Assembly (NCBI GenBank): GCA_027311025.1
Contig: DAICZS010000017.1
Span: 243-33,069 of the forward strand
Source: Ferrovaceae bacterium
Lineage (GTDB): Bacteria; Pseudomonadota; Gammaproteobacteria; Burkholderiales; Ferrovaceae
Direction of reading: 5' to 3'
DNA: 32,827 bases
In this document: piece by piece, positions 17,597-24,977 of the stretch
Position numbering within the stretch: the stretch's first letter is position 1
Layout of the letters: every line of letters starts with the position of its first letter
Translations under genes and position numbers: made by a program
The notes under the pieces: generated by a model
Database searches by the model: none
What the model saw: the letters and a program-made list of their open reading frames with translations, nothing else
Told to the model about the DNA's origin: nothing

Positions 17597-20539
17597 TCAC
17601 TGGCCTCCCTTGCCGGCAAAAAAGGACAGCCACGCCGGCAAGCGGCCCATGCCGGGAATGGCTTTCATGGTGTCAAACTGGGGCCAGGAGTGTTTGGCCT
17701 CATCGGGTTGTGCGGGGTAGATGCGCACCTTCACGTCGTACCAGGCGGCCTGCCCGGTGACGGGGTCGGAATTGGAAAAGCGCTGACCCTCGCCATTGGC
17801 GGCCAGTTCTTCCGAGATGAGGTGGTTGAGCAGAAAACCCTTCTGCGATTCGTTGGCGTCCGCCGCAAGTCCCCAGGCCCCCGACGATTTGCCGATGGCG
17901 TTCCAGGTCCACACCGTGCCCGGTTCGACGGCCTCGGAGTAGCGGCACAGGCAGCGCACCTTGCCCCATTGGGATTCCACCCACAGCCAGCCACCATCTT
18001 CCACGCCCGCGGCCTGGGCGGTGGCCGAATTCACATACAGATAGTTGTGCGCGTGGATCTGGCGCAGCCAGGCATTCTGCGAATCCCAGGAGTGGTACAT
18101 GGCCATGGGGCGCTGGGTGATGGCGTTGAGCGGATAGCGCACGTTGTCGCTCTGGTGCTGTTCCAGGGATTCATGCCAGAAGGGCAGCGGGTCAAAATAG
18201 GTGTCCACGCGATGGCGCAGGTTGTCCGGCGGCTGCTTGCCAGGACGCTTGCCCTGGGCCGCGAGGCGAAAGCTTTGCAGAAACTCGGAATAGATGTGGA
18301 TGACGATGGGGTCGTTGTCGCGCCGCAGGCCCGCCTGCTGCGCCCATTGCATGTAGCCCCTGTTCCAGTTGCGCATGTACTGGTAGGAGGGCGGCAGCGT
18401 TTCGTGGTGAAAGCAGTTGTTTTTGGCGTACATCTCCCACTGCATGGGGTTGGGTTCGCCGCGCATGGACTTCTCGCCGTGCTTGCCGCGCCAGCCTGTG
18501 AGAAAGCCGATGCCCGAGCCTGGCGCCGTTTCGTAGTTGACGATGAAGTCGGGGTAGTCCTTGAACTTTCTCTGGCCTTCTGCGGTGGTGAATGCGGGAA
18601 ACTGCAAGCGGCTGGCCAGCTCGATCAACACTTCCTGAAAAGGACGGCATTCGCCCTTGGGCGGCAGCACGGGAATGCGCACGGCGTCCGTGGGCCCCTC
18701 GTATTCCGAGATGGGGCGGTCCAGCATGGACATGCAGTCGTGACGTTCCAGGTAAGTGGTGTCGGGCAGGATGAGGTCGGCAAAGGCCGTGGTCTCGGAC
18801 TGGAAGGCATCGCACACCACGATGAAGGGAATCTTGTATTCGCCGTCTTCGCGTTTGTCCACCAGCATGTTGCGAATGTTGCGGGTGTTCATGCTGGAGT
18901 TCCAGGCCATGTTGGCCATAAACAGCAACAGCGTGTCGATGGGGTAGGGGGCGCCACGCCAGGCGTTGGTGATGACGTTATGCATCAGGCCGTGGGCAGA
19001 GAGCGGGTATTCCCACGAGAAGCCCTTGTCGATGCGCACGGGTTGCCCCGCTTCGTCCACGAACAAATCGTCAGGGCTTTCAGGCCAGCCCAGCGGCGCG
19101 CCGTCCAGCGGCGTATTGGGCTTCACTGCCTGCGGGCCCTTGGGCGGGCGGGCATTGGGCGGAATGGCGCGCGGGTAGGGCGATTTGTGGCGAAAGCCGC
19201 CGGGGCGATCGATGGTGCCCAACAGCGACATCAGGATGGCGAGCGCGCGGATGGCATGAAAGCCGTTGGAGTGGGCGGCGAGGCCGCGCATGGCGTGAAA
19301 GGCCACGGGGCTGCCGGTGACGCTCTCGTGCTGCTGTCCCCAGCAATCGGTCCAGGCGATGGGCAGCTCGATTTTCTGGTCGCGTGCCGTTACGCCCATT
19401 TCGTGGGCGAGGCGCCGGATGGTGTCGGCTGGAATGCCGGTGATGCCCTCGGCCCATTCGGGCGTGCAGGCATAGACCCGCTCCTTCAGCAACTGGAAGG
19501 CGGGTTTGACCGGCGTGCTTCCCATGAAAAACTCGCCGAAGAGCGCGGGGTCTGTCCCCTCGGTGTGCGTGGCCACGGGCGCTGCGGTGTGGCGGTCCCA
19601 CCAGTAGAAATTGTGGGGGCGCAGCGGGTTGATGACGTCGCCTTCGGGGTTGCGCATCATCATGCCAAAGTCGTTGCTGGTGGGGTCCTGGTTGACCAGC
19701 TGTCCGGAGTTGGTATAGCGCGTCAGGAAATCGCGGTCATAGAGGCCCAGCGCAATGATCTCGCGGATGAGGGCCAGCATCAGGGCGCCGTCGGTGCCCG
19801 GCTTGATGGGCACCCATTCGTCGGCGATGGCGGCATAGCCCGTGCGCACCGGATTGATGGCGATGAAACGCCCGCCGTTGCGCTTGAATTTGGCGATGGC
19901 ACTCTTCAGCGGATTGGAGTGGTGGTCTTCGGCAGTGCCGATCATGAAAAACAGCCGGGCGCGCTCGAGGTCGGGGCCGCCGAATTCCCAGAAGGAGCCG
20001 CCGATGGTGTAGATCATGCCCGCTGCCATGTTGACGGAGCAAAAACCGCCGTGGGCTGCGTAGTTGGGTGTGCCAAACTGGCGCGCAAAGAGGCCGGTCA
20101 GGGCCTGCATCTGGTCGCGTCCAGTGAAGAGCGCAAACTGCTTGGGGTCGGTGGCGCGCAACTTGCGCAGCCGCGCCTCCAGCAGCGCGTAGGCCTCGTC
20201 CCAGGAAATCTCGGTGTATTCGTTGGCGCCGCGCTCGCTGCCGGGCTTGCGCAGCAGGGGCCGGGTGAGGCGCGCGGGCGAGTACTGCTTCATGATCCCC
20301 GACGAGCCCTTGGCGCAGATCACGCCCTTGTTGAGCGGATGCTCGGGGTTGCCTTCGATGTAACGCACTTCGCCGTCCCGCACATGCACGCGAATGCCGC
20401 ACCGGCACGCGCACATATAGCACGTGGTGGTGCGGACAACACAAGGCTCCTGCGATGGCGGCTTGGCCATCGGGTCATGCAGCGGTCTCATGGTCATGAG
20501 GGTGGCCTGGTTTTGATTTGTAATTGGGCTCTCGTGCAT
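17597..20539 (-). CDS. soeA: Molybdopterin oxidoreductase catalytic subunit, SoeA-like cytoplasmic sulfite dehydrogenase
   Basis: A 980-residue bis-MGD molybdoenzyme. The N-terminal [4Fe-4S] motif has Cys40, Cys43, Cys47 and Cys75 (CYMCACRC...GVICAKGSSG), with an extra Cys45. Cys167 in AAHGGFCSVNMAAG is the probable Mo ligand, rather than the Ser of DmsA or the Asp of NarG. Further segments are DLILPDTTYLERHDCMSMLD and the C-terminal dinucleotide-binding domain. There is no twin-arginine signal, so it should stay in the cytoplasm. This separates it from periplasmic PsrA, TtrA and DmsA, and fits SoeA, which oxidises sulfite to sulfate. The start is uncertain, since ATGs at residues 1, 15, 17 and 24 all lack a good ribosome site. 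The A-B-C order and sulfite/sulfate exporters on both sides support the call. Confidence 0.78.
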   Translation of the reverse strand: MHESPITNQNQATLMTMRPLHDPMAKPPSQEPCVVRTTTCYMCACRCGIRVHVRDGEVRYIEGNPEHPLNKGVICAKGSSGIMKQYSPARLTRPLLRKPGSERGANEYTEISWDEAYALLEARLRKLRATDPKQFALFTGRDQMQALTGLFARQFGTPNYAAHGGFCSVNMAAGMIYTIGGSFWEFGGPDLERARLFFMIGTAEDHHSNPLKSAIAKFKRNGGRFIAINPVRTGYAAIADEWVPIKPGTDGALMLALIREIIALGLYDRDFLTRYTNSGQLVNQDPTSNDFGMMMRNPEGDVINPLRPHNFYWWDRHTAAPVATHTEGTDPALFGEFFMGSTPVKPAFQLLKERVYACTPEWAEGITGIPADTIRRLAHEMGVTARDQKIELPIAWTDCWGQQHESVTGSPVAFHAMRGLAAHSNGFHAIRALAILMSLLGTIDRPGGFRHKSPYPRAIPPNARPPKGPQAVKPNTPLDGAPLGWPESPDDLFVDEAGQPVRIDKGFSWEYPLSAHGLMHNVITNAWRGAPYPIDTLLLFMANMAWNSSMNTRNIRNMLVDKREDGEYKIPFIVVCDAFQSETTAFADLILPDTTYLERHDCMSMLDRPISEYEGPTDAVRIPVLPPKGECRPFQEVLIELASRLQFPAFTTAEGQRKFKDYPDFIVNYETAPGSGIGFLTGWRGKHGEKSMRGEPNPMQWEMYAKNNCFHHETLPPSYQYMRNWNRGYMQWAQQAGLRRDNDPIVIHIYSEFLQSFRLAAQGKRPGKQPPDNLRHRVDTYFDPLPFWHESLEQHQSDNVRYPLNAITQRPMAMYHSWDSQNAWLRQIHAHNYLYVNSATAQAAGVEDGGWLWVESQWGKVRCLCRYSEAVEPGTVWTWNAIGKSSGAWGLAADANESQKGFLLNHLISEELAANGEGQRFSNSDPVTGQAAWYDVKVRIYPAQPDEAKHSWPQFDTMKAIPGMGRLPAWLSFFAGKGGQ

Positions 20540-20654
20540 TAAGAAGAACGAAGGGATTTTCGTCTATAGTCACTTTGGGGGGGTGTGGCGTAGCTCATGT
20601 GGGTTATTTCAGGCCGGGACGGCATGCGGGCCGAATCGGGTATACCATCCCCAG

Positions 20655-21233
20655 ATGAAGCCTTCCCCTGACCTTTTGCCCCTCGAATCCGAGCGTGATC
20701 AGATCACCCAGAATCTCGAGGCGATCCTGGAGTTCTATACCCGCGAAGATCTCAAGATCAGCCATTCGCAGCGGGTGCTGGAACATCTCAGCCATATCAT
20801 CGGACAGCCGATCTTTGTGGGCTTCATCCTGCTTTTTGTCACACTCTGGATCCTGGCGAGCCTGACATTGCACGCCCTGGGCGTGGCGGAATTCGATCCG
20901 GCGCCCTTTTTCTGGCTGCAAGGCATTGTGGGGCTGGGCGCATTGCTGACCGCCACGGTGGTGCTGACCAAGCAAAACCGGTTGGCCAAGCTGGCCGAAC
21001 AGCGGGCACACCTGGACTTGAAGGTGACGCTGCTGACCGAGCAGAAAGCCGCCAAACTGATCGACCTCCTGGAAGAACTTCGGCGTGACTTACCGAACGT
21101 CAAAAACCGTCATGATCCCGAGGCTGCGGCACTGCAGCACTCCATGAGCCCCAATCTGGTCCTGGCCGCGCTGGATGAAGGCGGGGGCAATGCAGCGAGC
21201 GCAGAGGGGGATGCCGCTGAGGGTGATGCGTAG
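20655..21233 (+). CDS. DUF1003 membrane protein
   Basis: A 192-residue protein with two transmembrane segments (about residues 52-75 and 86-108), separated by a short loop with DPAPFFWLQGIVG. It matches the DUF1003 pattern of a hydrophobic hairpin followed by a charged helix (KQNRLAKLAEQRAHLDLKVT) and a LLEELRRDLP segment. The C-terminus is Ala/Glu/Gly-rich and probably disordered. The ATG at 20655 gives the sensible N-terminus MKPSPDLLPLESERDQ; an in-frame start at 20583 adds non-family residues. The molecular function of DUF1003 is not known to me. It is divergent from soeA across a 115-bp gap that contains a G7 tract (20577-20583). Confidence 0.75.
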   Translation: MKPSPDLLPLESERDQITQNLEAILEFYTREDLKISHSQRVLEHLSHIIGQPIFVGFILLFVTLWILASLTLHALGVAEFDPAPFFWLQGIVGLGALLTATVVLTKQNRLAKLAEQRAHLDLKVTLLTEQKAAKLIDLLEELRRDLPNVKNRHDPEAAALQHSMSPNLVLAALDEGGGNAASAEGDAAEGDA

Positions 21234-21307
21234 TCCAGCTTTCCAGCAGCATCCTGGCCATCGGCACTCTGTGTGCCGCCGCACAGAAATGTTGTGGGAG
21301 TCCCCGT

Positions 21308-21327
21308 AGGTTAGAGGCGTCTGACCT
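21308..21327 (+). promoter_or_regulatory. 8-bp stem-loop immediately before the small-gene ribosome site
   Basis: AGGTTAGA (21308-21315) and TCTGACCT (21320-21327) pair over 8 bp with one G-T wobble around the tetraloop GGCG. The stem ends 3 bases before the AGGAGG (21331-21336) of the 46-codon gene. It would leave the ribosome site free, and could stabilise the 5' end or compete with alternative pairing. Chance is possible. Confidence 0.35.
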
Positions 21328-21342
21328 GAAAGGAGGATTCAA

Positions 21343-21483
21343 ATGGAAACGCTCATGATGCACCCCTTGGCGCATATTGTGGCCCTCGTGATCATTACCA
21401 CCATCGTTACGGTATCTGATAACGCCATGTGGGATCGCAAAACGCTCACCGGCGCCTGGAAGTTGATGCCGTTGTTCAAGTGA
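21343..21483 (+). CDS. Unrecognised 46-residue protein with a hydrophobic N-terminal helix
   Basis: This gene is short but has a very strong start: AAAGGAGG followed 6 bases later by ATG. It ends at TGA 21481-21483. The predicted product begins METLMMHPLAHIVALVIITT, a single hydrophobic stretch (about residues 8-24), followed by VSDNAMWDRKTLTGAWKLMP and a basic end LFK. No family is recognised. One membrane pass with a short cytosolic tail would suit a small regulatory or accessory membrane protein. It lies between the DUF1003 gene and the YeiH-type exporter, all in one direction. It could be a leader peptide or partner for the exporter 103 bp downstream; that is inference. Confidence 0.6.
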   Translation: METLMMHPLAHIVALVIITTIVTVSDNAMWDRKTLTGAWKLMPLFK

Positions 21484-21511
21484 TATGCTTGTTTGATATA
21501 CGAATATGCTT
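21483..21511 (+). promoter_or_regulatory. Two ATATGCTT direct repeats 21 bp apart upstream of the exporter gene
   Basis: ATATGCTT occurs at 21483-21490 and again at 21504-21511, a spacing of exactly two helical turns, in an AT-rich stretch that contrasts with the GC-rich surroundings. It overlaps the stop of the 46-codon gene and lies about 75-100 bp before the exporter start. A tandem binding site for an activator and a promoter for the exporter are likely. No consensus -35/-10 pair is convincing. Confidence 0.4.
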
Positions 21512-21538
21512 CGATAGTATTTTTATTCATAAAGCGCG

Positions 21539-21577
21539 CCCTATACCATTCCAGTCATACAACGGAATGGCATAGGG
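21539..21577 (+). promoter_or_regulatory. 14-bp inverted repeat with 11-base loop at the exporter ribosome site
   Basis: CCCTATACCATTCC (21539-21552) and GGAATGGCATAGGG (21564-21577) are inverted repeats with a single mismatch, around an 11-base loop. The ribosome-site-like AGGGTGG (21574-21580) lies partly in the 3' arm, and the exporter ATG follows 9 bases after the stem. The arm length, loop length and position relative to the start codon are the same type as the mtkA hairpin (4873-4911), although the sequences differ. It may be RNA-level masking of translation, or a DNA operator. Confidence 0.5.
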
Positions 21578-21586
21578 TGGCTTTTC

Positions 21587-22966
21587 ATGGCGTCAACGCT
21601 TTCAACAGCCCAGCCTGCGGGCTGGCGCGAACTCTTCGGCAAGGAAGACTGGTGGGCCATCTGGATTGGCCTGGGCCTGCTTGCGGCCTCGGTACTACTG
21701 TTCGATAACGGGGGCAGCATGAAGTGGCTGGCCGTCACGCCCGCCAAATGGCACACCCTGCAGGACCTGGGTGCCCAGCTTGCCGCCAACGGGCCGCGCT
21801 ACGCAGCGCTGTTTCTGCTGTGGGCAGTCATCCTGGGCGTGTCGGTGTCAGCCCTTGGCATTTCCCTGCGGCAATTCCTGCCGTCTTTCGGCTTCATCTT
21901 CGCGGTCTCGGTGGTCATCTTCTTTCTGGGGGAATGGGATGAAGCGCACCACTACAACCTGGAGCCACCGCTGGTGGCGCTGGCGCTGGGCATCATCATC
22001 GCCAACACGTTTCGTCTGCCCGCCTGGCTGGAATCGGGCTTTCGCGTGGAGTTCTACATCAAGACCGGCATCGTGCTGCTGGGGGCCACACTTCCCTTCA
22101 CGCTGATTCTGTGGGCGGGGCCGGTGGCCATCGCGCAGGCCACGATCGTGTCGCTCGTCACCTTTGGCACCATCTTTCTCGTGGGCAAGCGGCTGGGGCT
22201 GGACCGTCGCCTGGCGGCCGTACTGGGTGTGGGTGGTGCGGTGTGCGGCGTATCGGCTTCCATCGCCATTGCAGGGGCCGTGGGTGCCCGAAAGGAAGAT
22301 GCGCCGGTATCCATTTCGCTTGTGGTGCTCTGGGCCATCATCATGATCTTTGCGCTGCCCATCGTGGCGCGTGCTCTCGCCCTGCCCACGGGTGTGGCCG
22401 GTGCGTGGATTGGCACCTCCGAATTTGCCGATGCGGCGGGGCTGGCCGCCGCCCAGGCCTATGGCGGCTATGCGGGCAACGTGCCGGGCATCACCGGCAC
22501 CCCGGATGCTGCCGTGAATGCCTTCACGCTGATGAAGGTGATTGGACGCGATGTGTGGATTGGCATCTGGGCGCTGGTGCTGTCCATCGTGGCCACCACG
22601 CGCTGGGAAACCACGGGCATCAACGGTCGGGCAGGCGTGGGCGAGATCTGGCGGCGCTTTCCAAAATTCGTCATCGGCTTTCTGGTGGCCTCGCTGGTGG
22701 TCACAGCCATCTCGCACGGCTACAGCTTTGCCGATTACAAGAAGCTGGTGGAGCCGGGCCTCGTGGCGCCCATCAAGAACCTGCGCACCTGGGCCTTCAT
22801 TTTCTGCTTCTTCAGCATCGGGCTGACCACGCGCCTTTCTGACTTCACGCGCGGCGGCGCCAAACCGTTTTACGCCTTCACCGCAGGCGTTGCCGTCAAC
22901 GTGGTGTTGGGCTACGTGCTCTCCACGCAGGTGTTTGTGGGCTTCTGGACGGCACTGGGCCAATGA
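21587..22966 (+). CDS. YeiH/UPF0324-type putative sulfate exporter
   Basis: A 459-residue polytopic membrane protein of the YeiH (putative sulfate exporter) family, with roughly eleven hydrophobic segments. Conserved-looking segments are LALGIIIANTF, GIVLLGATLPF, AAVLGVGGAVCGVSASIAIAG, WIGTSEFADAAGLAAAQAYG and the C-terminal IFCFFSIGLTTRL. It is about 100 residues longer than E. coli YeiH, with an N-terminal extension containing an extra membrane pair. The family's substrate is not firmly established. Placement beside soeABC suggests it removes sulfate or sulfite. The last gene base overlaps the next small gene (ATGA). Confidence 0.8.
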   Translation: MASTLSTAQPAGWRELFGKEDWWAIWIGLGLLAASVLLFDNGGSMKWLAVTPAKWHTLQDLGAQLAANGPRYAALFLLWAVILGVSVSALGISLRQFLPSFGFIFAVSVVIFFLGEWDEAHHYNLEPPLVALALGIIIANTFRLPAWLESGFRVEFYIKTGIVLLGATLPFTLILWAGPVAIAQATIVSLVTFGTIFLVGKRLGLDRRLAAVLGVGGAVCGVSASIAIAGAVGARKEDAPVSISLVVLWAIIMIFALPIVARALALPTGVAGAWIGTSEFADAAGLAAAQAYGGYAGNVPGITGTPDAAVNAFTLMKVIGRDVWIGIWALVLSIVATTRWETTGINGRAGVGEIWRRFPKFVIGFLVASLVVTAISHGYSFADYKKLVEPGLVAPIKNLRTWAFIFCFFSIGLTTRLSDFTRGGAKPFYAFTAGVAVNVVLGYVLSTQVFVGFWTALGQ

Positions 22967-23178
22967 GCACGGCAACCTATCTGCGCGCCTGCTGTGGACA
23001 GTGCCAGCATTTCGACAATGCGCCCCAGACGCTGGAAGCGATGCTGCCGGGGTTGCGGGTAATGGGGTCGGGGTACAGTTCGGTGCGGGTCAATGACGGA
23101 TTGTGCACACACCACGACCGCTATCTTTCGGCGGATTATGTGTGCGACAGTTTTGCGAAGGTGGCGGCGCGAGACTAA
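22963..23178 (+). CDS. Small Cys/His-rich protein, probable metal- or cluster-binding
   Basis: A 71-residue protein whose ATG overlaps the exporter stop by 4 bp, which supports real translation. Cysteines and histidines are grouped as RACCGQCQHF (Cys10, Cys11, Cys14, His16), LCTHHDRY (Cys48, His50, His51) and VCDSF (Cys61). These could bind Zn2+ or an Fe-S cluster. No named family is recognised. Translational coupling to the exporter suggests a role linked to it, perhaps redox or metal sensing, but there is no direct evidence. Confidence 0.7.
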   Translation: MSTATYLRACCGQCQHFDNAPQTLEAMLPGLRVMGSGYSSVRVNDGLCTHHDRYLSADYVCDSFAKVAARD

Positions 23179-23204
23179 AAACGGATTGGGCGTACAATCC
23201 CCGC

Positions 23205-24242
23205 ATGTTCACCCACGCCACCATGCAAAAAGCCATTCTGAACAATATTCCTGATCAGGCCTGGCTGAAAGATCTGGAGTCCCGTTACATCCTGGTCAAC
23301 GAAGCCTTTGTTGCGGCAAGCGGCCTGACCGAACAGGACATCCTGGGCAAGACCCCCGCCGAAGTCTGGCCCACAGACTGGGGCATGCGCTATATGGATA
23401 CCGACCGCACCGTCATTGCATCGGGCCAGCGCATGCGCTACGAAGAACAACGTCAGGGGCCTGACGGTCAGTTGCACTGGTATGACACCATCAAAACGCC
23501 CATGCGAGACCTTCAGGGCATGATTACGGGTACCGTGGGTATTTCACGCGACATCACTGACCGTAAACTGATGGAACAGGAATTGCTGGAATCCCGCACC
23601 CGGCTTCGCGAACTTTCCGCCTATCTGCAATCTGTCCGGGAAGAAGAGCGCACGCGCATCTCGCGCGAACTGCACGACGAATTGGGGCAGTCGCTCACCG
23701 CCATCCGATTGGGGCTGGGCGTCATGGAAGCGCAGGAGCCTGCGGTGTCTGAGGCCTGGAGAAAAAACCTGGATTCACTCAAGGCCATCACCGACACGAC
23801 GGTGGTGGCCGTGCAGCGCATCGCTGCAGATCTGCGGCCCCCGCTCCTGGATGAATTGGGGCTGGCTGCCACCATGGAATGGCTGCTGGAATCGTTCACC
23901 AGCCGAACCGGCGTTGTCCACGAACTGCTGTTGCCTGCCAGCCCCTTCCAGTACAGCGCCGAAATCAGCACGGCACTTTTTCGCATCATGCAGGAAGCCC
24001 TCACCAATATCAGCCGTCATGGCCAGGCCACCCAGGTGGTGGTGGACCTGGCCGAATCCGATGAAGCGGTGACGCTCAAAATCATCGATAACGGCAGGGG
24101 CATGGACGAAGCTGCGCGTGCTTCTGGCAAAGGGTTGGGCCTGATGGGCATGCGGGAGCGCAGCATCATGCTGGGAGGCCGGTTGGACATCACCAGCCGA
24201 CCGGGAGCGGGCACTCGCATCGAAGTGCGGATTCCGAAATGA
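23205..24242 (+). CDS. Soluble PAS-domain histidine kinase (NarL/DegS class)
   Basis: A 345-residue sensor kinase without transmembrane segments, so it senses a cytoplasmic signal. A PAS/PAC domain covers about residues 8-120 (NNIPDQAWLKDLESRYILVN through GISRDITDRKLMEQ). The HisKA_3 dimerisation helix carries His157 in ISRELHDELGQSL, and the ATPase domain has N268 in EALTNISRHG, DNGRGM (295-300) and GKGLGLMGMRERS. The start ATG 23205 gives a clean N-terminus; ATG 23223 is an alternative. A 6-bp inverted repeat GGATTG/CAATCC (23183-23200) sits just before the start. The stop overlaps the response regulator start by 4 bp. Confidence 0.92.
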   Translation: MFTHATMQKAILNNIPDQAWLKDLESRYILVNEAFVAASGLTEQDILGKTPAEVWPTDWGMRYMDTDRTVIASGQRMRYEEQRQGPDGQLHWYDTIKTPMRDLQGMITGTVGISRDITDRKLMEQELLESRTRLRELSAYLQSVREEERTRISRELHDELGQSLTAIRLGLGVMEAQEPAVSEAWRKNLDSLKAITDTTVVAVQRIAADLRPPLLDELGLAATMEWLLESFTSRTGVVHELLLPASPFQYSAEISTALFRIMQEALTNISRHGQATQVVVDLAESDEAVTLKIIDNGRGMDEAARASGKGLGLMGMRERSIMLGGRLDITSRPGAGTRIEVRIPK

Positions 24243-24883
24243 CGATTCGCGTATTGATTGCCGATGACCACGAGATCATCCGGGATGGCTTGAAGCAGAT
24301 CATTGCCATGCAATCCGACATGGCCGTGGTAGGCGAGGCCGCCAACGGCCATGAGCTGCTGGTGCTGCTGCGTGACACCAAGGCACATGTACTGCTGCTG
24401 GACATGTCCATGCCAGGGAAAAGTGGGATCGCCCTGATCCAGCACATTCGCAGCAGCTACCCCACGTTGCCCATCCTGGTGTTGAGCATGTATCAGGAAA
24501 GCCAGTATGCCGTGCAGGCCATCCGGGCAGGGGCCTCGGGTTACGTCACCAAGAGCACGGCATCGAGCCAGTTGATCGATGCCATCCGCCAGATCGCCAA
24601 GGGCGGTACGGCCATTCCCCAGGGTGTGGCCGAGAAGCTGGTCAAGCAGATGCACCAGCCCACACCCACACTGCCGCACACCTTGCTGACTCCCCGGGAA
24701 TTCCAGATTTTCCAGCTTCTCGTGGAGGGGCATGCAATCAACGACATTGCCCAGGCCCTGGCGCTGAGCAACAAAACCGTCAGTACCCACAAAGCCAATA
24801 TCCTGGAAAAAATGGATATCCCCACCACGGCGGGGCTGGTGTACTACGCGCTGAAACAGGGCCTTATCCACGAGGCTCCCTAG
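24239..24883 (+). CDS. LuxR/NarL-family response regulator
   Basis: A 214-residue two-domain response regulator. The receiver domain has the acidic pair in IADDHE, phospho-acceptor Asp55 in LLLDMSMPGKSG and the conserved Lys near residue 105 in SGYVTKSTA. The C-terminal GerE-type helix-turn-helix runs about residues 147-195 (LTPREFQIFQLL ... NKTVSTHKANILEKM). It is translationally coupled to the kinase gene, forming a cognate pair. Its stop codon TAG forms the first bases of a 38-bp sequence that recurs before the porin gene. This suggests it binds there and controls the following genes. Confidence 0.94.
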   Translation: MTIRVLIADDHEIIRDGLKQIIAMQSDMAVVGEAANGHELLVLLRDTKAHVLLLDMSMPGKSGIALIQHIRSSYPTLPILVLSMYQESQYAVQAIRAGASGYVTKSTASSQLIDAIRQIAKGGTAIPQGVAEKLVKQMHQPTPTLPHTLLTPREFQIFQLLVEGHAINDIAQALALSNKTVSTHKANILEKMDIPTTAGLVYYALKQGLIHEAP

Positions 24884-24918
24884 GAAAATCCCTAGACGCA
24901 AATCAGGTAATTCCGATT
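24881..24918 (+). promoter_or_regulatory. Shared 38-bp box, copy 1 (upstream of the GGT-like gene)
   Basis: This sequence begins TAGGAAAATCCCTAG and continues to a second block containing AATCAG and GATT. It aligns without gaps to 28494-28531 upstream of the porin, with 28 of 38 bases identical and 21 of the first 26. The first block is a dyad (CTAGG/CCTAG). It ends 59 bp before the GGT-like start. The adjacent LuxR-type response regulator is the natural candidate to bind it. Confidence 0.65.
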
Positions 24919-24924
24919 TCAATT

Positions 24925-24939
24925 CGCATCCGGGATGCG
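24925..24939 (+). promoter_or_regulatory. 15-bp perfect palindrome upstream of the GGT-like gene
   Basis: CGCATCC-G-GGATGCG is exactly symmetric, lies 6 bp after the shared box and 38 bp before the GGT-like start. It is not repeated before the porin. It could be a second operator or part of a leader hairpin. Confidence 0.35.
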
Positions 24940-24977
24940 CATGCTTGAATCCATTGATCCTTCCTGAGGGAGATGTG

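Noticed and set aside
17480-20542. Very long rightward open frame (1020 codons) opposite the molybdoenzyme gene
   Set aside because: Composition is Gly/His/Val/Arg-rich without any domain; it mirrors the codons of a clearly conserved 980-residue enzyme on the other strand, as expected for GC-rich coding DNA.
20577-20583. G7 tract between soeA and the DUF1003 gene as a phase-variable promoter spacer
   Set aside because: Seven G is short for phase variation and no flanking -35/-10 pair was found; several similar G6-G8 runs occur in coding parts of the window.
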